Positions 1-9,367 of a stretch of DNA of 62,314 bases are shown piece after piece; the first letter of the stretch is position 1; each line of letters starts with the position of its first letter. The notes under the pieces are model-generated. The model saw nothing but the letters and a program-made list of their open reading frames with translations. It was not told where the DNA came from and did not search any database. Position numbers and translations under genes: made by a program. Source of the stretch: CAZAYP01 sp964489425 [NCBI: uncultured Verrucomicrobiota bacterium] (GTDB taxonomy: Bacteria; Verrucomicrobiota; Kiritimatiellia; RZYC01); the NCBI GenBank assembly GCA_964489425.1, contig CAZAYP010000029.1, positions 1-62,314 of the forward strand, written 5' to 3'.

Positions 1-2
1 GC

Positions 3-1841
3 CGGGTGAAAAGCCTGGCGCGGCGCAGCCCGGCCGGCAGCACCCAGGTGCTGGTGTCCGGCGCGGACTACACCGCGCAGGGGAACCTGGCGGGCGTGAC
101 CTACGGCAACGGCGTGAGCAGCCGCCTGCAGTACGAAGATGGCCGGCAGGGCCACCAGATGCTCGCCAGCCTCAGGAGCACCCGCGGCACGGCGACCTTG
201 CAGAACCTGGGCTACAAGTACTGGCCGAGCGGCAACCTGAAGGAAAAGCAGGACCAGGCCAACCCGAGTTGGTTGGCGCAATACACCTACGACCAGGTCG
301 ATCGTCTGGTCCAGGCCGGCTATCCGAACCAGCAACTGACGTACCTGTACGCCTACAGCCCGGCTGGCGACCTGCTGCGCAAGGAAGACGTGCAGATGAT
401 CTATGGCGGGGTGAACGGCGAACCCGCGCACGCCGTGGCAGCGGTGTACAACATCAACGACAAGTTACTCACCACTCCGCTGAACACCTTCGGGTATGAC
501 CTCAACGGCAACATGACCACGGCGTCCGGCCGGACGTACCGGTACAATACGGACAACATGCTCACGCGGGTGGACGTGGGCAGCGCGGTGGCGCAGGAGT
601 ACTTGTACGACGCGGGCAACCAGCGGGTAAAAAAGGTGGACCGCACCGGCAAGACGGTGCTGACCACGCTCTACGCGGACCCGATGTACGAGCTGGTCAA
701 CGGCGCGGCGGTCAAGTACTACTTCTTCAACGGCAAGCGGGTGGCCGAGGAAAGCTCGGCCGGGCTGCGCTACTATCTGGGCGACCACCTCGGCAGCAGC
801 CACCTGGTGGTGAGCAGCGCCGGCACGGTGCTCTCGCGGCTGGAGTACAAGCCCTACGGCGAGATCGTGGGCGGGCTCAACCAGGGCGCGGTCAAATACG
901 GCTACAACGACAAGGAACTCGACGCCACCGGCCTCCTGTACTACGGCGCGCGCTACTACAACCCCGCCATCGGCCGCTGGATCTCCAAGGACCCCCTCTT
1001 CCTGCAGAACCCTGGCCAGGCCGCCACACCGCAGGACCTCAACCTGTATGCCTATTGCCGCAACAACCCGGTGATGCTGCAAGATCCAGACGGGAACAAT
1101 CCGGCGCTCGCCTTGGAGATGGTCCGGGCCGGGCAATACGCCGCCGCGCTGCGGATCGGATCCCAAAGCGGGGCCATTGGCGTTGGGCTCGCGGGTGCGT
1201 TTATTGTCGGCGACCTTGCTTTTCGCGCAGCGCAATACGCTCAAGCCAAAGGCCTGCCAGCCATTGCCGATCCCCATGACATTACACTGCAGTCTGTTAT
1301 TGACCAGAATTCTGCCATGGCGGCGGTCCAGTCAAGAGATGCCGCCATACCGCGTGCTGGCCTCATGGCGGAGGCTGAAGCAATACGGCAAAAAACGACA
1401 TCGAAGAATGTCGTTTGGAGGGAAGATTCCATGTCCCCGGGACTGTTGTTTGTTTTTGGATACCATTTTATTGACCCGGTTGTGAACACGCCACTATGTC
1501 TAGATATTGATACAGAAATCAGGTCGGGCAGGGCAAATATCGAGAAACTGATCCGGGCGCATGTGACGGGCCATACGTCCCCTTGTTTGCTTTCAACGTC
1601 CCGGGATATCACGAAGGCGAAAAGCCCATTTATAGACGGACCCAGGTGCGCCATAGATCTCGAGGCCTTTGCCAGCTATTATTGGTCGGTAGATAGGTAT
1701 TTACCTAATAATCCTTACAAAGAATCGGAGGGAGAGACAACCGTCCTGCGACCTGTTCCTGGTTCTGCCGTAGTAGGGTGCTATGATCAACCCCTCGAAC
1801 ACTATACGCCAAATCCATATTATAAAGATCCTTATAAGTAG
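3..1841 (+). CDS. Rhs-repeat protein, 5'-truncated by the window, with a predicted ADP-ribosyltransferase tip
   Basis: The frame is open to the left edge, so this is the C-terminal part of a longer Rhs/YD-repeat protein; residue numbers count from the GTG at 6. YD repeats are followed by the Rhs core near residues 255-355, ending in YYGARYYNPAIGRWISKDP and NLYAYCRNNPV, which in this family closes the shell before a variable tip. The tip (about 360-611) has an Ala-rich, possibly hydrophobic stretch and then the three marks of the cholera/pertussis-type ADP-ribosyltransferase fold: WREDS with Arg472, LLSTS with the STS at 530-532, and EGE at 575-577. The spacing between these is close to that in cholera toxin A. 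Base composition becomes more AT-rich from about 1230, as expected for an exchanged tip. No immunity gene follows. The toxin activity is inferred; the Rhs core is certain. Confidence 0.88.
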   Translation, partial: RVKSLARRSPAGSTQVLVSGADYTAQGNLAGVTYGNGVSSRLQYEDGRQGHQMLASLRSTRGTATLQNLGYKYWPSGNLKEKQDQANPSWLAQYTYDQVDRLVQAGYPNQQLTYLYAYSPAGDLLRKEDVQMIYGGVNGEPAHAVAAVYNINDKLLTTPLNTFGYDLNGNMTTASGRTYRYNTDNMLTRVDVGSAVAQEYLYDAGNQRVKKVDRTGKTVLTTLYADPMYELVNGAAVKYYFFNGKRVAEESSAGLRYYLGDHLGSSHLVVSSAGTVLSRLEYKPYGEIVGGLNQGAVKYGYNDKELDATGLLYYGARYYNPAIGRWISKDPLFLQNPGQAATPQDLNLYAYCRNNPVMLQDPDGNNPALALEMVRAGQYAAALRIGSQSGAIGVGLAGAFIVGDLAFRAAQYAQAKGLPAIADPHDITLQSVIDQNSAMAAVQSRDAAIPRAGLMAEAEAIRQKTTSKNVVWREDSMSPGLLFVFGYHFIDPVVNTPLCLDIDTEIRSGRANIEKLIRAHVTGHTSPCLLSTSRDITKAKSPFIDGPRCAIDLEAFASYYWSVDRYLPNNPYKESEGETTVLRPVPGSAVVGCYDQPLEHYTPNPYYKDPYK

Positions 1842-1960
1842 AACTGGTTCTCAAGAACAGCACCGCGGGACGAATATATTGAGCCTCCCGGTCGCGAAGC
1901 GCCGCTCTTGGCCCTTAAGAAGGTTCTGATAATTCCCCACGTGGGAGAGAAAGGAATAAG

Positions 1961-4300
1961 GTGAGGCAAATGAAGATGAAGCATGCAAGATGGATGGGCA
2001 GTTGTTTGGCGGCTTGGTTGGCGGGGTGGTCAGCTTCGGCGGATGTTCATTATGTATCCATCAGAGGCGGGAACATCCCGCCCTATACGACCCTGACGAA
2101 TGCCGCCAGGAGTATCCAGAACGCCATCAACGCGTCTGCGGATAACGACGAGGTATGGATCGACGCCGGGACCTATTTTGAGCGGGTCTCGATCTTCGAG
2201 AAGTCGGGCCTTAAACTGAAGGGAACGCAAGGCGCCGCGCTGACGGTTATCGATGCCCAGCAGAAGGGGGCCGGAATCCACATCGGTTGGCCGGCGGTTG
2301 ACACCACGGTGCAGGGATTGACCGTGAAAAACGGGGCGACCTATGCGGGCATCGTTTGCCTGGACCGCGCCACGATTCAGGACTGCTTCATCGTGAACAA
2401 CGCGGCCGTGGGCGTCCAATTTGACCAGTATTGCGCCGGCAGCGTGATTCAAAACTGTAAGATCGCCTTCAATCGCGGGAGCGGGATTGCCGGCTACCGG
2501 GTTGCGATCATCAATTGCGCAATCTATAGAAACGACGGCATCAACGCTGGCCGCACCTTGCCCCCGGGCGTGGGCGTGTCCATATCTGAATCGGTTATGA
2601 CGGATTGCCAGATCTTCAGCAACGGCGTGGCGGGCGTTTCCGACTCGGCGGGAGGCGGCGTTGCTTGTGTCGGCTCCACCCTGAACAACTGCCATATCTA
2701 CAACAACCGTGCTGCCCGCGGGGGGGGGATTTACTGTTATAGCCAGAGCGGGCTGACGGGGCTCACCACGATCAATAATTGTCAAATACGCAACAACATC
2801 GCTGGCAGCGATGGCGGAGGCCTGTGTTGCTCAGAGCCCCAGGCGGCCCAAGCGTTCAACTGCAAGCTGAATGCTTGTGTGCTGGATGGCAACGAAGCAT
2901 ATAATTACGGAGGGGGTGTTTTCGGCCTCGGCGGCGTTGAGCTAGACCGTTGTACGTTGAGCGATAATCGCGCTTATTACGGTGGCGGCGGCGGTGCTTT
3001 TGCGGGTACTGGCAATGCGCTGAATAGCTGCACTATCAAATACAACAAGACCACTGGTGGCGCCGAGGGTTGCGGCGGCGGGCTCTATGCGGAGTGCCCG
3101 GCCAATGGCCTGGCGGTGGCCGACAGCTTGCTGCTGGGCAATCTGGCTTATGCTGGCGCGGCCTATTATGGAACGGGGTTCTCCTGGTCCGGTTGCGTGG
3201 AGCAACACAACCTGGAGGTGGAAGGCCCAAGCGGATATGCCGTGGGCATCGGCTGCGGGATCGCGCATTCGCTGGCGATAATGGAAGATGGCGCCGTATA
3301 TGCCTGGGGCGATAACCGCATGGGTCAGCTTGGAGATGGTACAATGGTCAATGCCGCCACGCCCACCCTCGTCAAGGGCCTGAGCCTTCCCATCGCAGTG
3401 GGCGGCGGCTCGATGCATTCATGGGCCTTGAGGGAGGACGGGTCCCTGTGGATGTGGGGATACAACTATTACGGCCAACTGGGCGATGGAACTACGCGTA
3501 GCCGACAAGCGCCGCACCTTGTTCCCGGCTTGCCACCAGTCAAAGCGACAGCGAGCGGCCATCATCACATTCTGGCATTGACCGAGGACGGGACGGTTTG
3601 GTCCTGGGGTTGGAACCAGGATGGCCAGCTGGGTGATAACACTACGCAAAACCGATTGAGCCCGGCACGCGTACCCGGGTTGAGCAATATCGTGGCTGTT
3701 GCCGCAGGCGCGTTGCACTCCGTGGCGCTGATGGCCGACGGCACCGTGTGGGCCTGGGGGAACAATGGCTACGGCCAACTGGGGAATGGCACCTATCAAC
3801 CCAGCCGGATCCCGCAGCGGGTGATTAACCTTGACGATGTGGTCGCCTTGGGTAGCGCCGGAGATTCTTCGGGGGCGGTGAAGCGCGATGGGACAACCTG
3901 GCTTTGGGGCCGGAAAACTCTGGGTCAGGGAACCGTTCGCTATGATGTTGCGCCGATGCAGGAGGTTGGGATAAACGGGGCGCAATCCCTGGTGGGCGGG
4001 CCCGGATTCTGGCTGGCGCTGCAATCGAGTGGGCAGGTTTGGTCCTGGGGACGCAACCAGGACGGTCAGTTGGGTGACGGTTCATTTGCCAGCACCGCAA
4101 TCCCCAAGCCCATTGAATTCGCCATCCATGGGACGACTGTTGCACAGGCCGTGGCTGTTTACCATAACCACGCCTTGGCGCTGCGAGACGGGGAAGTGTG
4201 GGCTTGGGGCGACAACAGCGCAGGTCAAGTGGGCGATGGTACAACCTTGGACAAAAATACGCCTGTGCCTATTACCTTCCCGGCAGAACCTGGCTTGTAA
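1961..4300 (+). CDS. Secreted right-handed beta-helix + RCC1-repeat propeller protein
   Basis: A signal peptide (about residues 1-27, ending in SASA) leads into a right-handed parallel beta-helix (about 30-420) with many N-N-x-A and GGG-turn rungs. About seven RCC1-type repeats follow (about 430-775), each with a WGxNxxGQLGDGT core, as in the seven-bladed RCC1 propeller. Bacterial proteins of this kind are usually cell-surface or secreted; no enzymatic residues are visible. The GTG start at 1961 sits about six bases after GAGAAAGGA; an ATG at 1970 is the alternative. A run of nine G lies inside the gene at 2720-2728 (codons for three Gly) and could slip. It may be a surface adhesin or structural protein; the substrate is unknown. 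Confidence 0.85.
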   Translation: MRQMKMKHARWMGSCLAAWLAGWSASADVHYVSIRGGNIPPYTTLTNAARSIQNAINASADNDEVWIDAGTYFERVSIFEKSGLKLKGTQGAALTVIDAQQKGAGIHIGWPAVDTTVQGLTVKNGATYAGIVCLDRATIQDCFIVNNAAVGVQFDQYCAGSVIQNCKIAFNRGSGIAGYRVAIINCAIYRNDGINAGRTLPPGVGVSISESVMTDCQIFSNGVAGVSDSAGGGVACVGSTLNNCHIYNNRAARGGGIYCYSQSGLTGLTTINNCQIRNNIAGSDGGGLCCSEPQAAQAFNCKLNACVLDGNEAYNYGGGVFGLGGVELDRCTLSDNRAYYGGGGGAFAGTGNALNSCTIKYNKTTGGAEGCGGGLYAECPANGLAVADSLLLGNLAYAGAAYYGTGFSWSGCVEQHNLEVEGPSGYAVGIGCGIAHSLAIMEDGAVYAWGDNRMGQLGDGTMVNAATPTLVKGLSLPIAVGGGSMHSWALREDGSLWMWGYNYYGQLGDGTTRSRQAPHLVPGLPPVKATASGHHHILALTEDGTVWSWGWNQDGQLGDNTTQNRLSPARVPGLSNIVAVAAGALHSVALMADGTVWAWGNNGYGQLGNGTYQPSRIPQRVINLDDVVALGSAGDSSGAVKRDGTTWLWGRKTLGQGTVRYDVAPMQEVGINGAQSLVGGPGFWLALQSSGQVWSWGRNQDGQLGDGSFASTAIPKPIEFAIHGTTVAQAVAVYHNHALALRDGEVWAWGDNSAGQVGDGTTLDKNTPVPITFPAEPGL

Positions 4301-4628
4301 GGTGTTGGTGTTGGCCCGATGCCCCTGATAATTGCTAGCATGAGATTGCTGTTTTAAGGCCGGTTCCAGGTTGTGCCGTAATCGGGTGTACTGATTCATC
4401 GCCACAACCCGCGGGATGCAGCGGGACCATGGCCGCTGAAAACAACATCCCCGGATGGTGGTAGCGAGCCGCCCAGCCGCGGGCAACTAAACGCCCGGCC
4501 GTGACGATTGAGGCCAGCACAACGGTCCGGATCCGCCCCGCGCAGGGCGGAGGTTGTTGCTTGGACGTTGAAATCCGTCTAAACAGATTCATCCCGCCTG
4601 TGTATCTTGTTCTGTTTAACGGGGTATT
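4301..4628 (+). other. Gene-free stretch
   Basis: About 330 bases between two exoprotein genes. No coding frame here looks real. A short perfect GC hairpin lies at 4533-4550 (CCGCCC/GGGCGG) but lacks a T-run, so I do not call it a terminator. No clear promoter was recognised. Confidence 0.5.
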
Positions 4629-6377
4629 GTGCACATGGGGTTCAAAGCTGGGAATAGCGCAACGGCGGCTTGGCGCTTGGTGGGGCGGATCCTGCTCGGC
4701 GTGGCCTTGGCCACCATGGCGTTGGCGCAATCAGCCTTGGCCGGCACCACGGTGCTGCATCATTTCGCCGGTGGGACCAATGACGGCTGGGGACCCAACG
4801 GCAGCCTGCTGGCGCAGGGGGCGACGTTCTACGGCATGGCCGGCTCGGGCGGGGTTTCCAACCGGGGCGTGGTGTTCCGGATGTCCACCAACGGCGCCTC
4901 GTTCAGCATCATCCACCATTTTGCCGGGGGGGCGGGCGATGGCAACGCGCCTCGCGGTAGCTTGACTCCCGCCGGCGACACGCTGTACGGCATGACCCGG
5001 ATCGGCGGCACCAGCAACATCGGGGTGGCGTTCCGCATGAACACCAATGGCAGCCAGTTCGTCCTGCTGCATTCCTTTACCGGCGGTGTGCACGACGGCA
5101 AATGGCCTTTGGGCGGCACTCTGGCATTGGCGGGCAACACGCTTTATGGCATGACGCCCAATGGTGGGGTATCCAATATGGGCGTGGTGTTCCGGATGAA
5201 CACCAACGGCGGCAACTACCGCGTGATTCACCATTTCACCGGCGGTATCAGCAATGGCGCATATCCTTATGGCAGCTTGACGCTTTCCGGGGGGGGCCTT
5301 TATGGCATGACGACAGGTGGGGGCGCGACTAACAATCTTACAACGGCAAATGGAACGGTGTTCCGGATGGACACCAACGGAAACCAGTTCTCCGTGCTCC
5401 ATTCTTTCGGGGGCGGCCCCCCTGATGGTTCTTACCCCATGGGAAGTTTAATCCTGGCCGGGGATACTTTCTATGGCCTGACTTATACAGGTACAGGATA
5501 CAGCAATCAATGGGGCGTGGTATTCCGGATGGACACCAACGGCAGCAATTATTCCATCCTGCGTCGTTTCGGCACCCCGGCCAGCGACGGGCTCTGTCCA
5601 CAAGGCACCCTGGCCTTGCAGGGCGCCTTGTTATATGGAATGACCTACGTCGGCGGGGTCAGCAACTTCGGCGTGGTATTCCGGATCGACACCAACGGAA
5701 ATAACTACACGATCCTTAATGAATTCAAAGGACCTGATGGCCGCGAACCCGATTATGTGCAACCGTTGATTTTGGGCCGGAATCTCTATGGCGTGACATA
5801 TTCAGGCGGCGCGAGCAACGGCGGGGTGATGTTCATGCTTACCAACACCGTGCCGTCCGCTGTGCGCCTGACCGACATGTACTTGGAGTACAAGGCCGGC
5901 GGCTGGGTCGTGTGCTGGCGAACAGAGTCGGAGATGGAGGCCCTGGGGTTTGATTTGTATCGGGAAGAGAATGGCGCCTGGGTGAAAGTGAACCTGACCA
6001 TGGTTCCGGCGCAAGGCTGGCCGGCCGGCGGCATCGGCGCCGAGTACTGCGTGGCGGATCCGGGTGCCAGCCCGGACGGGGTGGGTCGCTACAAGCTGGT
6101 GGAAATTGAAACCAACGGCGACCAGTTAGAGTATGGCCCCTGGTGGGTGGTGGGGCGTACGGTGCAACTCAACCGCTGCCAGGCATCGCCGGCCGGCGTG
6201 ATTGTGCAATGGACAAGCCGGGACAACGAGGTCTACGCCTTGTTCAAAGCCGTCTCCCTGCGCGGGCCGTTTGTCCCGCTGGCCACGGGGCTTGCCGCCA
6301 CGCCGCCGCTGAACGTGTATACGGATGAGGCGGCGACTGCTGTCACGGCCTTTTACTGCATTGAAAGTATCCGCTGA
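4629..6377 (+). CDS. Secreted Gloeo/Verruco-repeat protein
   Basis: A signal peptide (about residues 1-38, ending in SALA) is followed by roughly eight repeats of about 50 residues to about residue 405. They follow the Gloeo/Verruco pattern: HxFxGGxxDGxxPxGSL, a short loop, LYGMTxxGG, then GVVFRMxTNG. This repeat family is typical of Verrucomicrobia and Gloeobacter exoproteins and probably forms a propeller; its function is unknown. The last 175 residues are a separate module with CWRTESEMEALGFDLYR and end in FYCIESIR. The same module ends the next gene. The start may be the GTG at 4629 or the ATG at 4635. Runs of seven G (4926-4932) and eight G (5289-5296) lie in the repeats. Confidence 0.85.
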   Translation: MHMGFKAGNSATAAWRLVGRILLGVALATMALAQSALAGTTVLHHFAGGTNDGWGPNGSLLAQGATFYGMAGSGGVSNRGVVFRMSTNGASFSIIHHFAGGAGDGNAPRGSLTPAGDTLYGMTRIGGTSNIGVAFRMNTNGSQFVLLHSFTGGVHDGKWPLGGTLALAGNTLYGMTPNGGVSNMGVVFRMNTNGGNYRVIHHFTGGISNGAYPYGSLTLSGGGLYGMTTGGGATNNLTTANGTVFRMDTNGNQFSVLHSFGGGPPDGSYPMGSLILAGDTFYGLTYTGTGYSNQWGVVFRMDTNGSNYSILRRFGTPASDGLCPQGTLALQGALLYGMTYVGGVSNFGVVFRIDTNGNNYTILNEFKGPDGREPDYVQPLILGRNLYGVTYSGGASNGGVMFMLTNTVPSAVRLTDMYLEYKAGGWVVCWRTESEMEALGFDLYREENGAWVKVNLTMVPAQGWPAGGIGAEYCVADPGASPDGVGRYKLVEIETNGDQLEYGPWWVVGRTVQLNRCQASPAGVIVQWTSRDNEVYALFKAVSLRGPFVPLATGLAATPPLNVYTDEAATAVTAFYCIESIR

Positions 6378-6493
6378 CGGCCTGGGCATGGACTCGGGCG
6401 TTCCATCGTGATGCAGCAAGCTGAGGGGCGATATGAGCAGATTATGTATAAATTAAGTGGGGATGGCTCTTGAATATTTCGAGGTGAAATGTG

Positions 6494-9178
6494 ATGCCGC
6501 GATTTCTGTTCTTTCTGGCTGGCGTCCTGATGGCTCTGGGGGCCCGTCCGGCGCAGGGACTGCTCGAGATTTCTCCGACGCTGGGGCCTTTGGCCGGCGG
6601 AACCCTCGTTTTGCTTACCAACTGCGATACGGCCATCGGTAATGGTACGGACATCACCAATGTGCTGGTCGGCGGAATCCCGGCGCCGGCGATCAACGGC
6701 CAGGGCACCAATTGGGTGTTAAGCACCATGCCGGCCGCAGGATGGCCGGGCATCAAAGACATGGTCATCCAGTCCACCTCGGCTGGTGACACCACATTCG
6801 GGAGGATTTATCTGTACTATCCCGCCGGCCATATCAACGGCCCCGTGCAGGCGGCCTGGCCCGCCGAGGTCTCGCTGACCAACACGTGGCTGGACAGCAC
6901 CAACGGCATCATCCTGGCCGGCGCACAAACCAACGATTCCAGCGGCAGGGCGGTTAGCGGCGCCGGGGACGTGAATGGCGATGGCCTGGCAGATTTCCTC
7001 GTGGGGGCACCGTATGCGGACCCGGACGGCCGGACCGATGCGGGCGGAGCCTGCCTGGTGTTTGGCCGCACCAATGGGTATCCGGCCGAGGTTACGCTAA
7101 CCAATACTTGGCTGGACGGCACCAATGGCTGCATCCTGGCCGGATCCCGCGCGGGCGACTATTGCGGATACGCCGTGGCCGGCGCCGGGGACGTGAATGG
7201 CGATGGCTTGGCGGACATCCTGGTGGGCGCCTATCAAGCCGATCCGCGCGGCAAGCTTGCCGCCGGCGAAGCGTACCTGGTATATGGCCGCACCCATCCG
7301 TTTCCCGCACAAGTCACGTTGACCAACACGTGGCTGGACGGCACCAATGGCTGCATCCTGGCCGGATCCCGCACGGGCGACTATTGCGGATCCGCGGTGG
7401 CCGGCGCCGGAGACGTGGATCACGACGGCTTTGCGGATATGCTGGTAGGGGCGTATGGTGCGGCTCCGGGCGGGCGGAGTCAGGCGGGCGAGGCGTACCT
7501 GGTTTATGGCCGCTACGATGGCATGCCCGCGCAAGTCACAATGACCAACACGTGGCTGGACGGTATGAACGGGTGCATCCTGGCCGGGGCCCGTGCGAGC
7601 GACTATTGCGGATCCGCCGTGGCCGGCGCCGGAGACGTGAATAGCGACGGCTTTGCGGATATGCTGGTAGGGGCGTATGGTGCGGATCCAGACGGCCGGT
7701 CAGCGGCCGGCGAGGCGTACCTGGTTTATGGCCGCGGCGGTCGCACGCTGCCCGCGCAAGCCACGCTGACCAACACGTGGCTGGACGGGAACAACGGCTG
7801 CATCCTGGCCGGGGCCCGTACGAATATTTTGTGCGGAGCTAAGCTGGCCGGCGCCGGAGACGTGAATGGCGACGGCTTGGCGGATTTCCTGGTGAGTGCC
7901 ATTAGCGCTGCGCCCAACGGACGGACCGGCGCCGGGGAGACCTATTTGGTTTATGGACGCCTCGCTTATCCCGCTTGGATCACAATGACCAACACTTGGT
8001 TGGACGGTGTCAACGGCGTCATCCTGGCCGGCGCGCAAATCAACGATTCCAGCGGCAGCGCGGTAAGCGGCGCCGGGGATGTGAATGGCGATGGCCTGGC
8101 AGACTTCCTCGTGGGCGCCCGGGGCGTATGTTTGTACGCCGGGGCAGCATGCCTGGTTTATGGTAGCAGCACCGGCTACCCGGCGCAGATCACCCTGACC
8201 AATACCTGGTTGGACGGCACCCATGGGCTCCTCTTCGCCGGGACCACGACCAACGGTCGGGCTGGCGAGGCATCAAGCCTTGTCGGTGATGTCAACGGCG
8301 ACCACGTGGACGACATTTTAATCGGCGCCTTTCTCATGGCGCCCGGAGGCCGCAAATGGGCGGGCGAGTCGTACTTGGTCTTCGGCCGGAACCGGACGCC
8401 CGGGGTGACGCCGGCCAGCGGCAACCAGGCCGGCGGATACCCCGTTGTGATCAGCGGGCAGAACCTGGGCAATAGCGTGGACAACACCAACGTGACGTTG
8501 TGCGGGGTGGCCGCGACCATTGACAGCCAGACGGTCAGCCGGGTGTGGGTGACCGCGGACGCGGCCGGCGGGGGCATGACGGGCGGACCGGTGCGGGTGT
8601 TCTCGGCCAGCTATGGCGAAACCGTGCAGTCCAACGCGTTCACCTACGAGGGTCCGACCCTGGCATCCGTTCAGGAGGTTCGCGTGATGATGGCTGGCGG
8701 CAGGGCGCAAATCTGCTGGGCCACCGCTGCTGAAATACAAACCTTGGGATTCAACCTGTACCGGCGGGAGGACCCGGCGGGACTATGGGTCAAAATGAAT
8801 GCCAACTTGATCCCGGCCGAGGGCTGGCCCCAGGGCGGGCACGGCGCAAACTATTGCTTCGACGATCCCGGCATGGCCCCGGAACCTGCGGCGCAGTACC
8901 TCATCGAGGAGATCGAAACCTCGGGCCGGGTGGTGAGCCACGGGCCATACACTGTCGCCACGCCGGAGTTGCATCTGTGCGTTATGGCCCGCACGCAGGA
9001 TTTGACCATCCAGTGGCCGAGCCAGGACGGTGCGGTCTATGATCTTTACTGGACCCCCAGCCTGTTGATGCCGTTTGCCCTGCTGACGCGTGGCGTGCTG
9101 GCCACGCCACCCCTGAATAGCTACACCGGCCGCCTGGACCAGGCCCCAGCCGGATTCTTCATGGTACGCTCCAGGTAG
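6494..9178 (+). CDS. Secreted FG-GAP (integrin-alpha-like) propeller protein with IPT/TIG domains
   Basis: I chose the ATG at 6494 because GAGGTGA lies six bases upstream; a GTG sits one codon earlier. After the signal peptide comes an IPT/TIG-like domain (about 20-115, GNGTDITNVLVGG). Seven FG-GAP-type repeats follow, each with GAGDVNGDGxADxLVGA, a calcium-binding-type DxNxDGxxD loop as in integrin alpha-chain propellers. A second IPT-like domain lies near 636-720. The last 170 residues repeat the C-terminal module of the preceding gene (CWATAAEIQTLGFNLYR) and end in FMVRSR. The repeat unit is 210-225 bp and adjacent copies are nearly identical in DNA. A surface or secreted binding protein is likely; no enzyme signature is seen. 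Confidence 0.87.
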   Translation: MPRFLFFLAGVLMALGARPAQGLLEISPTLGPLAGGTLVLLTNCDTAIGNGTDITNVLVGGIPAPAINGQGTNWVLSTMPAAGWPGIKDMVIQSTSAGDTTFGRIYLYYPAGHINGPVQAAWPAEVSLTNTWLDSTNGIILAGAQTNDSSGRAVSGAGDVNGDGLADFLVGAPYADPDGRTDAGGACLVFGRTNGYPAEVTLTNTWLDGTNGCILAGSRAGDYCGYAVAGAGDVNGDGLADILVGAYQADPRGKLAAGEAYLVYGRTHPFPAQVTLTNTWLDGTNGCILAGSRTGDYCGSAVAGAGDVDHDGFADMLVGAYGAAPGGRSQAGEAYLVYGRYDGMPAQVTMTNTWLDGMNGCILAGARASDYCGSAVAGAGDVNSDGFADMLVGAYGADPDGRSAAGEAYLVYGRGGRTLPAQATLTNTWLDGNNGCILAGARTNILCGAKLAGAGDVNGDGLADFLVSAISAAPNGRTGAGETYLVYGRLAYPAWITMTNTWLDGVNGVILAGAQINDSSGSAVSGAGDVNGDGLADFLVGARGVCLYAGAACLVYGSSTGYPAQITLTNTWLDGTHGLLFAGTTTNGRAGEASSLVGDVNGDHVDDILIGAFLMAPGGRKWAGESYLVFGRNRTPGVTPASGNQAGGYPVVISGQNLGNSVDNTNVTLCGVAATIDSQTVSRVWVTADAAGGGMTGGPVRVFSASYGETVQSNAFTYEGPTLASVQEVRVMMAGGRAQICWATAAEIQTLGFNLYRREDPAGLWVKMNANLIPAEGWPQGGHGANYCFDDPGMAPEPAAQYLIEEIETSGRVVSHGPYTVATPELHLCVMARTQDLTIQWPSQDGAVYDLYWTPSLLMPFALLTRGVLATPPLNSYTGRLDQAPAGFFMVRSR
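6890..8400 (+). repeat. Seven tandem coding repeats, period about 222 bp
   Basis: The landmark CTGGACGGCACCAA or its variants begins near 6890, 7112, 7334, 7556, 7781, 8000 and 8210, giving steps of 222, 222, 222, 225, 219 and 210 bases. Copies 2 and 3 match over about 55 consecutive bases apart from one or two changes. All steps are multiples of three, so loss or gain of a copy would keep the frame. Confidence 0.85.
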
Positions 9179-9367
9179 GCCCTAAGCCGGGGTCAACTCG
9201 GGGGAAATACTCTCTCTTGATAGCCCCCCAAAAGGACGCAGAATTAGTGGAAGATCCCGCGCCGCTGCAACGACTTTGATCTTTGGAAGGTTTGGAAGGT
9301 GGAAGGATGAAAACCGCTATACAGAGCGAACGGTTTGGGGTAAGGATATAATGTGGGTGGATAGATT

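Noticed and set aside
4533-4550. Hairpin as a terminator after the RCC1 gene
   Set aside because: Six-base stem without a T-run and more than 200 bases from the stop codon.
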